DNA of 64,000 bases, from positions 109,242,952-109,306,951 of the forward strand of contig CM035433.1 of assembly GCA_020310875.1 (NCBI GenBank), in the 5' to 3' direction. The stretch comes from Ceratopteris richardii. Lineage: Eukaryota > Streptophyta > Polypodiopsida > Polypodiales > Pteridaceae. Position numbers and translations under genes: made by a program. Numbering within the stretch: position 1 is the stretch's first letter; every line of letters begins with the position of its first letter. Positions 9,488 through 21,798 of this stretch are shown piece by piece. Below the pieces are notes generated by a model. That model was not told the origin of the DNA. It saw only the letters and a list, made by a program, of their open reading frames with translations, and ran no database searches.

Positions 9488-12400
9488 CTCCCCCTCAAGC
9501 TCAACACCATATCCTGTAATCCAAGCATCTTCCGAAACTTCTTCAACTTCTCAGCTCCAAGTGCTTTGGTGAAAATATCAGCAACCTGTTCATCTGTTCT
9601 CACATAAACAAGATCAATATCACCTGCTAATACCTTCTCTCTGATGAAGTGATAATGTACCTCAATATGCTTTGTTCTAGCATGGAAAACAGGGTTCCAT
9701 GCTAACTGTATGCTGCTAAGATTATCACAATAGATAGTGATAGGCTTTTGCACTTCCACACTTAAATCTGCAAGTAACATCTCCAGCCATGATGCCTCAC
9801 ATGCTGCCATTGCAGCACCTCTATACTCAGCCTCTGTACTCGACAAAGCAACAGTGGGTTGCTTCTTACTGCTCCATGTAATAGCTGCACCTCCAAGTGA
9901 GAAAAGAAAACCACTAGTAGATCTTCTATCTAAAGTACTACCAGCCCAATCTGCATCGGTGTATCCATGAACCTGCAATTCTACACCAGCTTCATAAAAC
10001 AATGCATAATCCAAAGTAGCACTCACATAACGTAGAGTACGCCTCAGAGCATCCAAATGTGGCTTCCTGGGAACCTGCATAAACTGACTTTCAAGTCCAA
10101 CAGTGTAGCTTAAATTAGGTCTTGTAATTGTAAGATATATAAGACTTCCCACAATTTTTCTGTACATAGTAGCATTTTCCAATGCTTCACCTGATGTAGT
10201 ATCCAATTTCAAATTCTGATCTAAAGGCATAGAAATTTGCTTACAATCAGTCATACCATACTTTTGCAGCATATTCAAGGCATATTGCCTTTGTGACATC
10301 CATATACCTGTTTCTGTATGTATAAACTCAATGCCCAAGAAATAGCGTAGCACACCAAGATCTTTCATGTCGAATTCTTGCATAAGAAGTTTCTTTACCT
10401 CTTTGATGCTTTCTTCATTATCACCACCTATAATCAGGTCATCAACATAAATAGCCACAATAGTGATGCCATCATCAGCCTTCCTTGCATATAGTGAGTG
10501 ATCTGCATCACACATAGAAAACCCAATGCTGGTTAAGTAATCAGCAATCCTTGCATGCCATGCACGCGGAGCCTGCTTCAGCCCATACAAAGCCTTTTGC
10601 AACCTGCAAACATATTCTGGATGCTTTGAATCTTCATATCCTTGTGGCTAGTCCATATATACTTCTTCCTGTAACTCACCATGTAGAAAAGCATTCTTCA
10701 CATCCATCTGATGCAAAGTCCATCCTTTTGTTGTAGCTAATGCAACAAGTGTCCTAACAGTAGACATTTTAGCTACAGGGCTGAATGTTTCCTCATAATC
10801 AATGCCATATGTCTGTGCATATCCTTTAGCTACCAATCGTGCTTTATACCTGCTTATGCTACCATCAGCATTATGCTTTACCTTGTAAACCCATTTGCAG
10901 CCTATGGATTTCTTTCCTTGTGGCAATGGAACCAGCTTCCATGTATCATTTCCATAAAGTGCAGCCATCTCCTCATCCATAGCTTTTTCCCAATCTGCAT
11001 TACCAATTGCATCTTCAAAACAAGAAGGTTCAGCATCTTGTATTACCTTTGTCATGTAGGCACAATGGCGAGCCATGTAACTATCATATGTCAATCGTTG
11101 CACTGAATTACGCATCCTCCCAGATCCTCTTGGTCCTGGGTCACTTCTTCTTGTATCATCTGCATGTGCCCTTCTTACTCCTGGAGTCTTCACAGAGGGC
11201 AATCCAAGTTCCTCATCAATACTCTTTTCTGAACCACTTGAATCTCCATCAACATCTTCAAAACCTGCACCTGTTTTACTACCAGCAGAAAGCTTTTCTT
11301 TACCTTTCTTGGATGTATTTGATGAATTTGCTGGACTGAAATTTCCACGCAATCTTCCACTCCATGGATTTGAGTTGGAACTATTGCTTGGTGATGCATC
11401 CGGTCCACTCCAAACTTGAGATTCTGCACTAGATTTTTTAGCATTTTCTTTGTCATTTGGTTCAAGATTCAGTCCTTCTTTGGCATCTGCATAGAAGCTT
11501 GACATTTCATCAAATACCACATCTCTGCTCACCTTCACCTGACGTGTGAGTGGGTTATAACATATTTACCCCTTTTGCTCAAGGGAATATCCAATGAAGA
11601 CACATTTTTCTGCTTTTGGATCAAGATTCGTCCTCAACTCATCTGGAACATGTACATATGCAATACAGCCAAAAACTTTCAGATGTGATAAGTTTGGCTT
11701 TTTACCTGTAAACTTCTCTTCAGGTGTAACTTGATGTACATCAGTAGTCGAAGTTATGTTCATGATATATACAGCAGTATGCACAGCTTCTGCCCAATAA
11801 CAATGAGGCATATTCTTCTCAGCCATTAAGGCTCTTGCTATTTCTGCAATATGTCTGTTTTTGCGTTCAGCAACACCATTCTGTTGTGGTGTGTACCTGC
11901 ATGAAAACTGACGCCGAATTCCATGATTTTTTAGAAAACTGCTAAACTCATTTGACATGTATTCACCTCCTCCATCAGATCTTAATGTCTGAATGTACTT
12001 CCCTGTCTGCTTTTCCACCATAACTTTAAAATTCTAGAAATGAGTAAACACCTCGCTCTTCTCTTTCATGAAATATACCCATACTTTGCGTGTATGGTCA
12101 TCAATGAAAGTAACATAAAACCTGCAACCACCCATAGATGTGGTCTTTGCTGGACCCCAAACATCTGTATGTACTACTTCTAGTACATTCTCACTAACAT
12201 GCTTGTCATGTGCAAATGATGCTCTTGACTGTTTACCAAATTGACATGCTGCACATACCTTTTGCATTTCTGCAACTTTGAAATTTGGTAGTCCATGGAC
12301 AATCTCCTTTGACTGCATCAGTTTCAGCCTTTGCAAGTTTGCATGTCCAATCTGTTTGTGCCATATCTCTATATCTGCAATAACTCCTGCACCTTTTGCA

Positions 12401-13785
12401 AACATGGCTGCATTCATTTAAGGAATCTTCACATTTAAGGTGAACATCCTACCCACTTTGTTTCCTTTGGCAACCAATCGTCCATCCTGCTTGTACTCTT
12501 CTACATATAATCCATCAGCATTGAACCTGACTTGTAATCCCTGGTCAACCATTTGTCCAACAGAAACTAGATTCTTTGTTATATTTGGAACATGCAGCAC
12601 ATCAACGAGATGTTTAACCTTTCCGTCCTCCATAGACATTGCTATGTTTCTTGTATGCTCAATAGGATGCGATGTATCATCACCTGTTTCAACATATCCA
12701 GGAACTGGTATTTTCTGCAAACTACTAAACCATTCTACATGACTGGTCATGTGATTTGAAGCACCTGAATCAACATACCAGACATTATCATTCGATTTTG
12801 AAACACCAGCAGACATCGTATTCATTATGTGATGTTGAACCATAAACAGCTTCTCAAAATCATCTGCACTTGTGGATGCATAGTTGTTTTGCTGCCTTCT
12901 GTTATTTTGATTCTTCAACCTGCAATCACGTTCAAAGTGTCCAGGTTTACCACAATTCCAGCATCCTTTACTATCATTACCTGAATCATTTCTTTGGAAA
13001 TTTCTGCGACCTCTTTGACTCCCCCTGGCTCGAAACTGTCCTCTTCCTCCTGCATGATTCTGTTGTTGACCCTGGTCTTGGTTATTGTTTCCTCTTCCAC
13101 TTCCAAAACCTCTACCTCTGCCTCTTCCTCTGCCAGAGTAGAATACCTGCTCAAAACTGGGCTTTCCTTGGGAGTTTGAATCCTCACCAAGATTCTTTTC
13201 TTCAATAATCAGCATAGATACCAGATCAGCAAAATTCGGAATATTTTCCCTGGTCTGTATAGAAGTTCTGAACTGCTTATATGCAGCTCCTAAACCACGA
13301 AGGCACACTTCCACCTTATCATCATCATTTACATTCACGCCAATAGATGCAAGTGACTCACATATGCTTTTGATTTTTAGAGTGTAGTCACTTACCGACA
13401 TGCTCTTTTTCTCCAATGTATGCAGCTCGTTCTTGAGTTGCAATTTCCACGCCTTTGTATTGGTCTCGTACAAAGTGACCAAACTGTTCCAAGCCTCTTT
13501 TGGAGTCTTGGCATCTTGTATGTGTCCAATCATGCTATCCTGTATGCTAACAAATAGCCAATACATTACCTTTCGTGCTCCTTGATTCCATTCCTCATAT
13601 GCTCTTAACTGTTCTGCAGTCCGATTCCTTTCTGGTAACTGCGGAGCATTTTCATTCTCTCCTTCAATGTACTTCCAGTAACCTTTTCCCATCAGGAAAT
13701 TCGTCATTCTGAATCTCCAAGCATGGAAGTTGTTCTTGTCCAGCTTATCGCTCATAAGCTGACTCATTCCATCCGTGTTTGCCAT
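9448..13785 (-). pseudogene. gag-pol: CoI gag-pol polyprotein, four in-frame stops
   Basis: One minus frame runs from ATG at 13785 into the 3' LTR. It is cut only by stops at 12418-12420 (TAA), 12034-12036 (TAG), 11566-11568 (TAA) and about 10648-10650 (TAG). Domain order is gag (13785 to about 12900, knuckle CWNCGKPGHFERDC near 12950), PR (WYVDSGASNHMT near 12760), IN finger (WHKQIGHANL near 12360), and IN core with HTDVWGP, LRSDGGGEY and the Glu in NGVAERKNRH (12160-11870). RT follows with [10 protein letters not shown] and IYVDDLIIGG (near 10450), then RNase H with YTDADWAGS, STEAEYRGA and CDNLSS. All catalytic residues are kept. No frameshift is needed to read it end to end. Confidence 0.95.
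9488..9500 (-). other. CoI polypurine tract
   Basis: The minus strand GCTTGAGGGGGAG lies directly before the 3' LTR start TGTTGAGATATC. Confidence 0.8.
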
Positions 13786-14082
13786 TTCTGCAACAATTCA
13801 CAACACCGCAACACACTACAAGTATCACTTCTGCTTGAACACTATGGCACTATGACATGACAGTTCGATCTCAGAAAAACACAGTTTTTGTGTATCAACA
13901 GTACACGGAATCACTTGAAATTCTGGATCTGGAATATATGAGTGTTGCCAAACACAACGCAAGTTACAGTTTCTGAAATTGACCTGGTTTTTTTGTGGGC
14001 CATTTGTGAAATCGTGTTTTCTCCACACCTTGCCGCGTAGTCTTCACCGTCGCCTTCTCCACGAGCTCTCTACAGCCACGCA

Positions 14083-14095
14083 GGCTCTGATACCA
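14083..14095 (-). other. CoI primer binding site (initiator tRNA-Met)
   Basis: The minus strand TGGTATCAGAGCC follows the 5' LTR end without a gap. It complements the 3' end of plant initiator tRNA-Met, the usual copia minus-strand primer. Confidence 0.9.
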
Positions 14096-14472
14096 TGTCA
14101 CGAGGAAGGAGATAAGGAAGAGAGCTCACACACACACTCTCACTCTCAAGGAGAAGCAGACACACAGATTGAGGCAAGGAAGAATGATCTTCTTCTTCTT
14201 CTATTACATAAAAAGGAATGTACAAGAATGACCTAAAAAACAAGAATACAACAAGTGCAATATATAAAGACCAGTACATAAGGAAAAACCTAATGTCCGC
14301 GAATGAGTGAGCTGGCAAGAAACAAATGTGCCATCACTCTCGGTAGATAATCTAATAAAGCTCAATGAAGTATCCCTGACATATACTGGCATGACCACTA
14401 TACATGTCAGAGAAACAAAAAACTGGTACGTGTCATCCTAGATCATCACATGTTGAGCTTGATATCTCAACA
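14096..14472 (-). repeat. CoI 5' LTR (377 bp)
   Basis: Partner of 9108-9487. Its right edge CTCAACA is followed by the TTCTT duplication and then by CoH gag coding sequence. Between the PBS and the ATG at 13785 lies an untranslated leader of about 300 bp with no recognisable gene. Confidence 0.96.
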
Positions 14473-14477
14473 TTCTT

Positions 14478-15122
14478 GTCATTTGAATACATTGCTTGAC
14501 CTGTACTCTTATCAACATCACCTTTAACATCCTGCTCAAAGGTTAGCATATGTCCTAGCAATTGATTCAAATCAAGAGTGAAATGATCTAGTGATAATTC
14601 AGTAGGAAAGATGAATGGCTTCCATTTCTCATCTCCTCTCAAACCTATGAGGATTTGCCTTATCAATTTATCATCTTCAATATCTTCATCAACTGCTCCT
14701 AATGCATCTGAAATATCCTTCATCCTTGTTACATAATCAAAAATGGATTGAGAAGCCTTCTTCTTGAATGTGGTAAACTTTTCCCACAAAGATGCCTTCC
14801 TTGACTTGGTAGTGTTTTGGAAATGCTCCTCCAAAGCATTCCATGTGTCACTTTCACTTTCAAGTCCTCTAATGTGAGGTAGAAAGTAGTCATTGACTCC
14901 CATGTAGATAATGCTCCTAACTTGAGCATCCTTCTTCATCCATGTCTTTAAATCTATGAGTTCCTCTCTAGTTGGAACACTAGGATCTTTAAACTCTGGC
15001 TTTTCTTCTTCACTTGTAATATATCCTATCAAGTCTTTGCTTATGATATGAGCTTCCATCCTCATGGACCAAGTAAGATAGTTTTCTCTATCCAATTTCT
15101 CTATCTGAAGAGAATCTCCCAT
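14478..15122 (-). pseudogene. CoH gag N-terminus
   Basis: Begins MGDSLQIEKLDRENYLTW, the characteristic copia gag opening (L-x-x-x-N-Y-x-x-W). It continues through the UBN2-like gag fold (LEEHFQNTTKSRKASLWEKF, IRQILIGL) to MYSNDKN, where CoI interrupts at 14472. Downstream continuation is at 8760-9102. The ATG at 15120-15122 follows the primer site by about 200 bp. This part is open and was intact when CoI landed. Confidence 0.93.
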
Positions 15123-15330
15123 CTTTTCTTCACCTATATATAAAATTCTTCAAGCTTTGTCATGAATAAGTGTACCTTTACTTCGAATGTAGTTCCTTTT
15201 GATCTTCTTGATAGCTTTAGGCCTCCTTCTCTAGCTTTCACTTTAAGCTTTCACCTTTTGAAGCTTCAAATTTTGATTTATGTATAACTGCAACAGTCGA
15301 GGTTCTCCTTTCTTCAATTCTGATAATTCT

Positions 15331-15343
15331 TGCTCTGATACCA
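15331..15343 (-). other. CoH primer binding site (initiator tRNA-Met)
   Basis: The minus strand TGGTATCAGAGCA lies one base after the 5' LTR end (…CTCCATCA). It fixes the element's orientation and the LTR edge. Confidence 0.9.
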
Positions 15344-15344
15344 C

Positions 15345-16355
15345 TGATGGAGAGTGTTAATCTCCAAAAGAACAATTTATCCTTGATGTTAGGGAGCCTC
15401 CATATCAAGAACAACTCAAAACCTCAACCAATTTTAGAAGAATAATGTTAGATTACCAATCTTTGCAATAATTGTGAAAAAACTCAACACACAGAAAGTC
15501 TGCTTCACTTTATCCACTCATAGACTGATCAAACATGCAGAGTTTTCAATGGAACTTTGCATAAGGTGTCCTAGTATGTGTGCATCTTGTCGAAGTTAAA
15601 TCTTCTCAAAAGGTTTAGTAAATCTTGAGATTTACTCCAAAAAATTCACCTATGTCTAAAACTATACTTCTGTACAGTCAACTTTGACACCTGCAACTTC
15701 TACTGCATAGGTCTGTCAAATTAGAACCCGTTTATTCAAATGCTTTCAGCCATAGGTAGCTTACCTTCCAACTTAAAGAATGAGTGATTGCTTGCTCAAA
15801 ACTTTACACTGTGGAACCAGAATTGACCAAAACATTATCATCAAATTTGCACCTGCTATAATCTTCTCTTCTTCACATTTACACATGTAAATGTTCCTAC
15901 TCTAATTTCTCTTAGCGTGATTACAATTAGGATCTAAAAATTTGTAAAGAGGTCATTCAACTATAGACTTAGACTTGTACAAAAGCATTTCACAAAAGAA
16001 TAAACACAGAAGGAGCACTGAGCAAAAGATCAGGCACAACTTTTCTTCTATTCAAGAAAACATTACATCTGATTGATGAGAGATCTTCTCTTCACTTATG
16101 AAGTGTCCAATGACTCTTAAAAATTTTCATTCATCATCTCTAATACATGCCCTGACTTTCTACTTGTATATATAGGCATATATGTACAAACTCGTGACCA
16201 TTACAAAAGTATAAGCATGTTTAATATACATGTATATACAAGCCTTCATTCTCTGATTATGCACTAACTTCAATCTTCATATATTGGTCTTTGCTTCATC
16301 CTTTGACTTCAAACTTTTGTCCAAATCATCAATTGATGATTGTCCTGCACCAACA
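15345..16355 (-). repeat. CoH 5' LTR (1011 bp)
   Basis: Direct repeat of 4901-5897 with many substitutions and small indels, the most diverged LTR pair of the left nest. It ends GCACCAACA, followed by ACAAT and CoF1 LTR sequence. Confidence 0.93.
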
Positions 16356-16473
16356 ACAATAATGAATGTATTACTAGAGAATGTACAAAGATAAGTAACC
16401 CGTTAGGGCTATAGGCATATATACAAGCTGGGGGAGCAAAACCTCCTAAAGAGAGAAAAAAAGTACCCCAGTG
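16356..16473 (-). repeat. CoF1 3' LTR, piece 2
   Basis: Sits between CoH and CoE. It matches CoF2 at about 25742-25855 (TGAATGTATTACTAGAGAATG, CCTCCTAAAGAG, AGTACCCCAG). It ends in CAGTG (16469-16473), the left target duplication of CoE. Confidence 0.9.
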
Positions 16474-17531
16474 TGTTGGTGTAAATTGCAAGCCTACACA
16501 TTTGGCTCAAAGGATACATTGAAGTCTACACATACATGAAGAAGCATAGGAACATATGCTAGTGGTTAATTACCACTTTACCTCATTGTAAAAGTCAAAT
16601 TGACTTGGAATCTTTTTGTAACCACCTACCAAAGTGAGTCGTGGAAAAAGTAGTTCATTTGATTGAAGGAATATATCCAAGCATTTAGGAGCTTGATCAT
16701 AGGGAGCCAAAATTTGAATTTGAATTCAAATCTTTGCTCATTACATATAAAAAGTGAACATGAAAAGTCGCAGGTAAGAGTGATCATTCAAGAGTCTCAT
16801 TCTACTGATTTTGAGTGTGTGTGAGGACTATACTATAGCCTACACCTCTCTACACTATTAGGCAATGTTATTCATGCCAATGGGATTGTATAAAAGTGTT
16901 CATTAATAGATATATTTACATCATTCATCTCTGAGTTCTCTGTTAGTCTACTCAAAAGTCTGTCAACTTGTCAAGGGCATATCTCGGTCAATTCTTCACC
17001 AAATTCATTGATTCAAAGCTTGTTGGATTCAGCTCAAAGTCATCTACGTGCTGCCAAAGTTTGAAGTAATTCTATTCAGCCATTTCAGAGAAATCTGCGT
17101 CGAGGTGAACTCTGGTCATTTTCTGCTACAGTCCTAAAAAGTCAGGGGTATAACTAAACTTGTTAAATTGATTTCTCTTAGCATAGTTTATCTTTTTTCA
17201 TCATTCCACTTGCAAATGGTAGCTTACTAAGATAATTAAATACCCCTAGAAGGAAGTTTATCAATTTCTACTGTGCTAGTCACACTGAGCAAAACATTCA
17301 GCAGGTGTCAAGACAAAAATAGAAGGTTTTCTTGAGTTTGTGAACTTCAAGGTTATCTGTTTTGGTTCAATCATTACACACATCACTTCCAAAGTACATA
17401 GGCTATTTTTTGGTGTTATTGGAAAGCTAAGAAGGTATACTCATCAACTCTGAACCAAAAGAGGGCTGGTACAAAGCAGGTTTGGCAGTACCTACTCAGT
17501 CTCTTGGAGCATCCATCCATCTATCCCAACA
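16474..17531 (+). repeat. CoE 5' LTR (1058 bp)
   Basis: TGTTGGTGTAAATTGC...CATCTATCCCAACA. A TATA-like ATATAAAAAG lies at about 16745-16755, roughly 270 bp into the LTR, and is conserved in the 3' copy. It is followed by one base and the primer site. By eye, a few tens of differences separate it from 21799-22856. Confidence 0.96.
16745..16755 (+). promoter_or_regulatory. TATA-like box in the CoE LTR
   Basis: ATATAAAAAGT occurs in both CoE LTRs (again at about 22070-22080), and a similar ACTATAAAAAG lies in the CoD LTR near 60746. Conservation across family members supports its being the U3 core promoter. Confidence 0.55.
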
Positions 17532-17532
17532 G

Positions 17533-17544
17533 TGGTATCAGAGC
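17533..17544 (+). other. CoE primer binding site (initiator tRNA-Met)
   Basis: TGGTATCAGAGC lies one base after the LTR end, complementary to the 3' end of initiator tRNA-Met. Confidence 0.93.
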
Positions 17545-17556
17545 AATAGAGGTAAA

Positions 17557-19482
17557 ATGGGAGATGGTTTTCCTTCATTTATTGATAAATTGGACAAGAA
17601 CAACTATCAAGCTTGGTCTCTAAGGATGAAGACCTACTTACAAGGAAGGAGTCTCTATGGATACATCTCAGGAGATGAGGAATTGCTCTCATTCAAAGCA
17701 AGAGGATTGCCAACCAAGGAAGAACAAGAAAAACTCAACACATGGTGTGCTAAGGATGCATTGGCAAGGTCATATTTACTCAACTCTATCTCTGACTTTC
17801 TTTTTCCACATATCAGAAATTGTAAGACATCCCAAGAAACTTGGGAAACCTTGTCATCATACTTTTCCTCCAATACAAGGGCTAGGAAAAATCAATTGTG
17901 GATTGAATTCACAACACTAAGGAAGCAACCTAAGCAAGCTGTTTCAGAATTTGTGACCAAGATCAAAGATGTTGCAGATCAGTTAGCAAGCATAGGAGAA
18001 GAGATTGAAGAAGAACAAATTGTAAGGCAAGTGATCAATGGAATCAAGGCTGATGACAAATGGGAAAGCTTCACCACTACAATGGATCTCTACATGGACA
18101 TGCATACTCCAGATCTTACGACTCTCATGGGACAACTATTTACACATGAAGCAAAGCTCACAAAGAATGGAGATACATCCAAAGGTAATAACTCTTCTGC
18201 CCTATACACTGATAAGAAGTCTAAGGATAAAGGCAAAAGCAAGAAGATGGAAGATGAAGGCTCTACCTCCCAAGCCAACTATGCAGGGAGAGGTAGATCT
18301 TCAAGAGGAAGGGGCAGAGGAGGTAAGCAAGGTAGGGGGAGACCCTATATATCATCACCATGCAACATTTGTGGTTTATCAAATCATACTACAGATGAGT
18401 GTTTTAGGAATTACAAAAATCAGAGAGGAAGAGGCTACCAAAGAGGTGGATACTCACAGTCAAGAGGAAGGTTCAACCATCACCAAGGCCATAACAACAA
18501 TTACAACAACAATTACAATGGCAACTACCAAGGGGGATTCAAAACCAGAAAAGACTACAACAACTACATAGAGGAGCAGGATGACTCTCTTTTGATCATG
18601 AACATGACTTCAAAGTCAGGTACAAATGATGACCACCTATTCTACATTGACTCAGGGTGCTCAAATCATGTGGCTGGCAATGTGGCACTACTCTTTGATC
18701 TTGAGGAACCAAAAGGTAAACATCAAGTCCAAACAGGTGATGATACAAAGCATTCAGCAGTTAAAGTTGGAAACGTTAAGATTTGTGATGGTAATCAGAA
18801 TTTGTTGAGCAGGGTACTCTATGTACCAACCATTACCAAAAATTTGATGAGTGTTGGTCAGATTGTGGAGAAAGGTTTGCAGGTCAGATTCAATCAATAT
18901 GGAGCATTTGTGGAGGACCCAAGACATGGGTTCAAGAGGATTGCTAAAGGAGAAAAATCAGGTAGACTTTTCACTTTTGAGTTGGAAGACACAAAGAATA
19001 TTGCACTATACAGTTATAAAGATCAAACACTTTCAGAGCTTGAGATTTGGCACAAAAGGTTAGGTCACATAGGAGAGAGAACCTTGAAACAAATGTGCAG
19101 GGACCAATGTGTGCTTGGGATACCTAATGTATCCAAGCAACATATGATTTACAAGTGTGGTGCTTGTCAATTTGGTAAGTCTCACAGGTTACCCTTCTCC
19201 AAGAAAGGATATATGCATGAAGACTACCTAGAGCTTGTACACACAGATGTATGGGGACCAAGCAAAGACCCCTCAGTCTCAGGTTCAAGGTACTATGTGT
19301 CTTTCATTGATGATTATAGCAGATGGACTGTATTATACTTCATGAAGCACAAGGATGAGGTATTTAATTGTTTTAAGAAATATCTTGCATTAGTTGAAAA
19401 TCAGACAGGAAGGAATTTGAAGAGGCTAAGGTCAGATGGAGGAGGTGAGTACTTCTCCAATGAATTTGAAGACTTCTTGTAG
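17557..19482 (+). pseudogene. gag-pol: CoE gag, protease and N-terminal integrase
   Basis: The start is taken at ATG 17557 (MGDGFPSFIDKLDKNNYQAW), 12 bp past the primer site. The open frame extends upstream to 17482 but that part lies in the LTR. Gag runs to about 18600, with a Gly/Arg-rich basic stretch and the knuckle CNICGLSNHTTDEC at 18361-18402. PR has FYIDSGCSNHVAG near 18640. The IN finger reads WHKRLGHIGERT...CGACQFGK (19049-19190). The core carries HTDVWGP and LRSDGGGEY. A single TAG at 19480-19482 interrupts the core before the third catalytic residue; the CoD relative has a Lys codon there. Confidence 0.93.
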
Positions 19483-20735
19483 GACAGAGGCATCAAAAGA
19501 GAGATAACCACAAGGTATTCTCCTGAACAGAATGGGATAGCTGAGAGAAGAAATAGGTTAATTGTTGAGACAGCTAGATCTATGCTTAATGAGAAGAAGT
19601 TACCTAACTATCTATGGGCAGAGAGTGTTTCTACTGCCACTTACCTCATAAACAGGTTACCATCTAAGTCACTTGATGGTATGACACCCTATGAAGCATG
19701 GCATGGTAAGAGACCATCTTTAGATCACTGTAAAATATTTGGATGTGTAGCATATGTGCACATTCCTTCACAGATAAGAGGTAAGCTAGACCCAAAGGCT
19801 GAAAAATGCATTTTCATTGGGTATGATTTAAATAAAAAAGGTTACAGGTTTTATAATCCTACCAATAAGGGATTTATGGTAAGCAGAGATGTGATATTTG
19901 ATGAAAATGATTCTTGGTATGAGAATGAATGCAGGAAGGTTAAACTACCCTATGACTTGGAAGAGGAATTTCCAAAACTTGCAAAGGAGGAACCTACTCA
20001 GAATGAAGACTCAAGTTCAGATGATGAAGACAGTATCAACCTTGAAGAATTCAAGGCATGGAAGTCCAAGGGCAAAATGAAGATGAAGAAGCTTGAAGAC
20101 ATACCTGAATCTTCAACTCAATCAATCAGAAGATCTCAAAGAGAAAGCAAGAAACCTATCAGATATGGGTATGATACATCTCTTGTTACTAAACATTCAG
20201 TTTATCTTGCCAAAGATTTGTCAAATGAAGAACCAGGTTCATATGAAGAAGCAATAACCAAATCAGAATGGAAAGAAGCTATGGATGAGGAGATTGAAGC
20301 ACTCAAGGAGAGTGACACATGGGAGTTAGTTCCCAAGAAGGATTCTATGAAGATAGGATCCAGATGGATCTATAAGTTGAAAAGAAATTCTGATGGAACA
20401 ATTAATAGGTACAAAGCCAGATTGGTAGCCAAGGGTTTTGCACAAACCCAAGGCATTGACTATGAAGAGATATTTTCTCCTGTGGCCAAGATGCCAACAA
20501 TCAGAGTGTTGGTAAGTGTGGCTGCATCAAAGAATTGGAACATGTACCAATTGGATGTCAAGAATGCTTTCTTGAATGGATGGATTTCAGAAGAAGTTTA
20601 TATGTCACAACCTCCTGGCTATGAGGACCCTAAGAAGGTAACTTATGTTTGCAAATTAAAAAAGGCTTTATATGGATTGAAGCAGGCACCTAGGGCATGG
20701 AATTACAGGTTAACTACATACTCCAAGACCAAGGT
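19483..20735 (+). pseudogene. gag-pol: CoE integrase C-terminus and N-terminal RT
   Basis: Same frame as the gag-PR ORF, continuing after the TAG. It has the catalytic Glu in [10 protein letters not shown] (about 19531), [32 protein letters not shown], an acidic linker, then RT with [27 protein letters not shown], the catalytic [12 protein letters not shown] and [16 protein letters not shown]. Just after that motif, at about 20716-20722, one base is missing relative to the expected reading, which shifts the frame. Confidence 0.92.
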
Positions 20736-21490
20736 TTTGTCATGAGCAAGGTTGACACTTCTCTGTTCATTAAGAGAAGTAATTCAGAGGTAATATATCT
20801 CTGTGTTTATGTTGATGACATCATCATTACAGGTAATGATGTCAATGGAATCAGGTATATCAAAAGCCAGATGATGAAGGAGTTCAAGATCAATGATCTT
20901 GGTTTATTGAAGTATTTTCTAGGGCTTGAATTAGTTTACACTAATTCAAGGATTTACATTACTCAGAAAAAGTATGTACAGGATATGTTGAAGAAGTTTC
21001 AATTGCAGGATGCTAAAGTAGCAAGCACTCCAAGGGAGGTAAACCTAAAACTAAGTGCCCATGAAGGTGATGAAGTCAAAGACATTACAGGTTATCAAAG
21101 TATGGTGGGTAGCTTGAACTATGCTACTCTTACAAGAATTGATATTGCATATGGAGTAAGTATGCTAAGTCAATTTATGCACAAGCCAAGGATACCTCAC
21201 TTAGAGGCTCCCAAGAGAATCTTGAAGTATCTCAAGGGTACACAGAACCATGGTTTGTATTTCCCTTACACTTTAGATATTGATATCAAAATTTATTCAG
21301 ATGCAGATTGGGCAGGATGCAAGGATGATAGGAGAAGCACTTCTGGATATATTTCCTTTGCAGGTGACAAACCAATTTCATGGTCTTCAAAGAAGCAACC
21401 TACTGTTGCTTTGTCTTCCACAGAGGCAGAGTATAGAGGACTGGCTAATGCCACACAAGAAGCAATTTGGATTAAGCTTTTGTATACAGA
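20736..21490 (+). pseudogene. gag-pol: CoE RT C-terminus and RNase H N-terminus
   Basis: Read in the frame of 20697-21590. RT active site CVYVDDIIITGND is at about 20800-20838, followed by LLKYFLGLEL, YQSMVGSLNYATL and ILKYLKGTQNHGLYF. RNase H starts IYSDADWAGCKDDRRSTSGY and keeps SWSSKKQPTVALSSTEAEYRG. A second frameshift near 21485-21500 moves the remainder to another frame. Confidence 0.92.
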
Positions 21491-21757
21491 TTGGGTTTGT
21501 TTACTAGGTCTCCAATTATCTTTGGAGATAATACAAGTTCTCTTCACCTTGCAGCTAATCCTATCTATCATGCTAGGACCAAACACATAGAGGTTCATTA
21601 TCATTATGTGAGAGAGAAGTTGATAAGCAAGGACATTCAACTTACCTATGTATCAACCAACATGCAATGTGCAGATTTGTTGACTAAAGCTTTGGATGGA
21701 ACAAAACTTTGCAAGTTCAAATCCATGATTGGATTACAGGATATACTTGAAGATTGA
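21491..21757 (+). pseudogene. gag-pol: CoE RNase H C-terminus
   Basis: Carries the last catalytic Asp (IFGDNTSSLHLA), TKHIEVHYHYVREKL, and ends in ADLLTKALDG...GLQDILED with a stop at 21757. The polypurine tract follows about 30 bp later. CoD has a matching C-terminus at 60200-60441. Confidence 0.92.
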
Positions 21758-21786
21758 AGATGAAGACTTAAGCCAAAATGTTTGGC

Positions 21787-21798
21787 TTGAGGGGGAGT
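21787..21798 (+). other. CoE polypurine tract
   Basis: TTGAGGGGGAGT immediately precedes the 3' LTR start TGTTGGTG. Confidence 0.85.

Larger units (their letters stand above)
9108..14472 (-). mobile_element. CoI: young Ty1/copia element inserted in CoH gag
   Basis: A complete element of 5,365 bp. It has LTRs of 380 and 377 bp, a perfect target duplication TTCTT (9103-9107 and 14473-14477), a polypurine tract, an initiator-Met primer site and one gag-pol frame. By eye the LTRs differ at about a dozen positions, so it is among the most recent insertions here. Excising it restores the CoH gag reading frame across the site. Confidence 0.97.
4901..16355 (-). mobile_element. CoH: Ty1/copia element with both LTRs, in the CoF1 LTR
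   Basis: Two roughly 1-kb LTRs (4901-5897 and 15345-16355) bracket a minus-strand copia interior with a polypurine tract, RNase H, RT, IN, PR, gag and an initiator-Met primer site. Flanks are ACATT (4896-4900) and ACAAT (16356-16360), a five-base duplication with one mismatch. CoF1 LTR sequence resumes exactly there. The gag is split by CoI. LTR divergence is plainly greater than in CoI or CoE, consistent with an older insertion. Confidence 0.93.

Noticed and set aside
14083..14095. Possible tRNA-Met gene sequence
   Set aside because: Only 13 bases complementary to the tRNA 3' end at an LTR edge, which is a primer binding site and not a tRNA gene.
16356..16491. Short ORF shared with 25646-25879, resembling a conserved small protein
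   Set aside because: The sequence is F-family LTR and is cut by CoE. The similarity is repeat identity.
17482..17556. Upstream ATG extending CoE gag by 25 codons
   Set aside because: It begins inside the 5' LTR and reads through the primer site. The ATG at 17557 matches the gag start of relatives.
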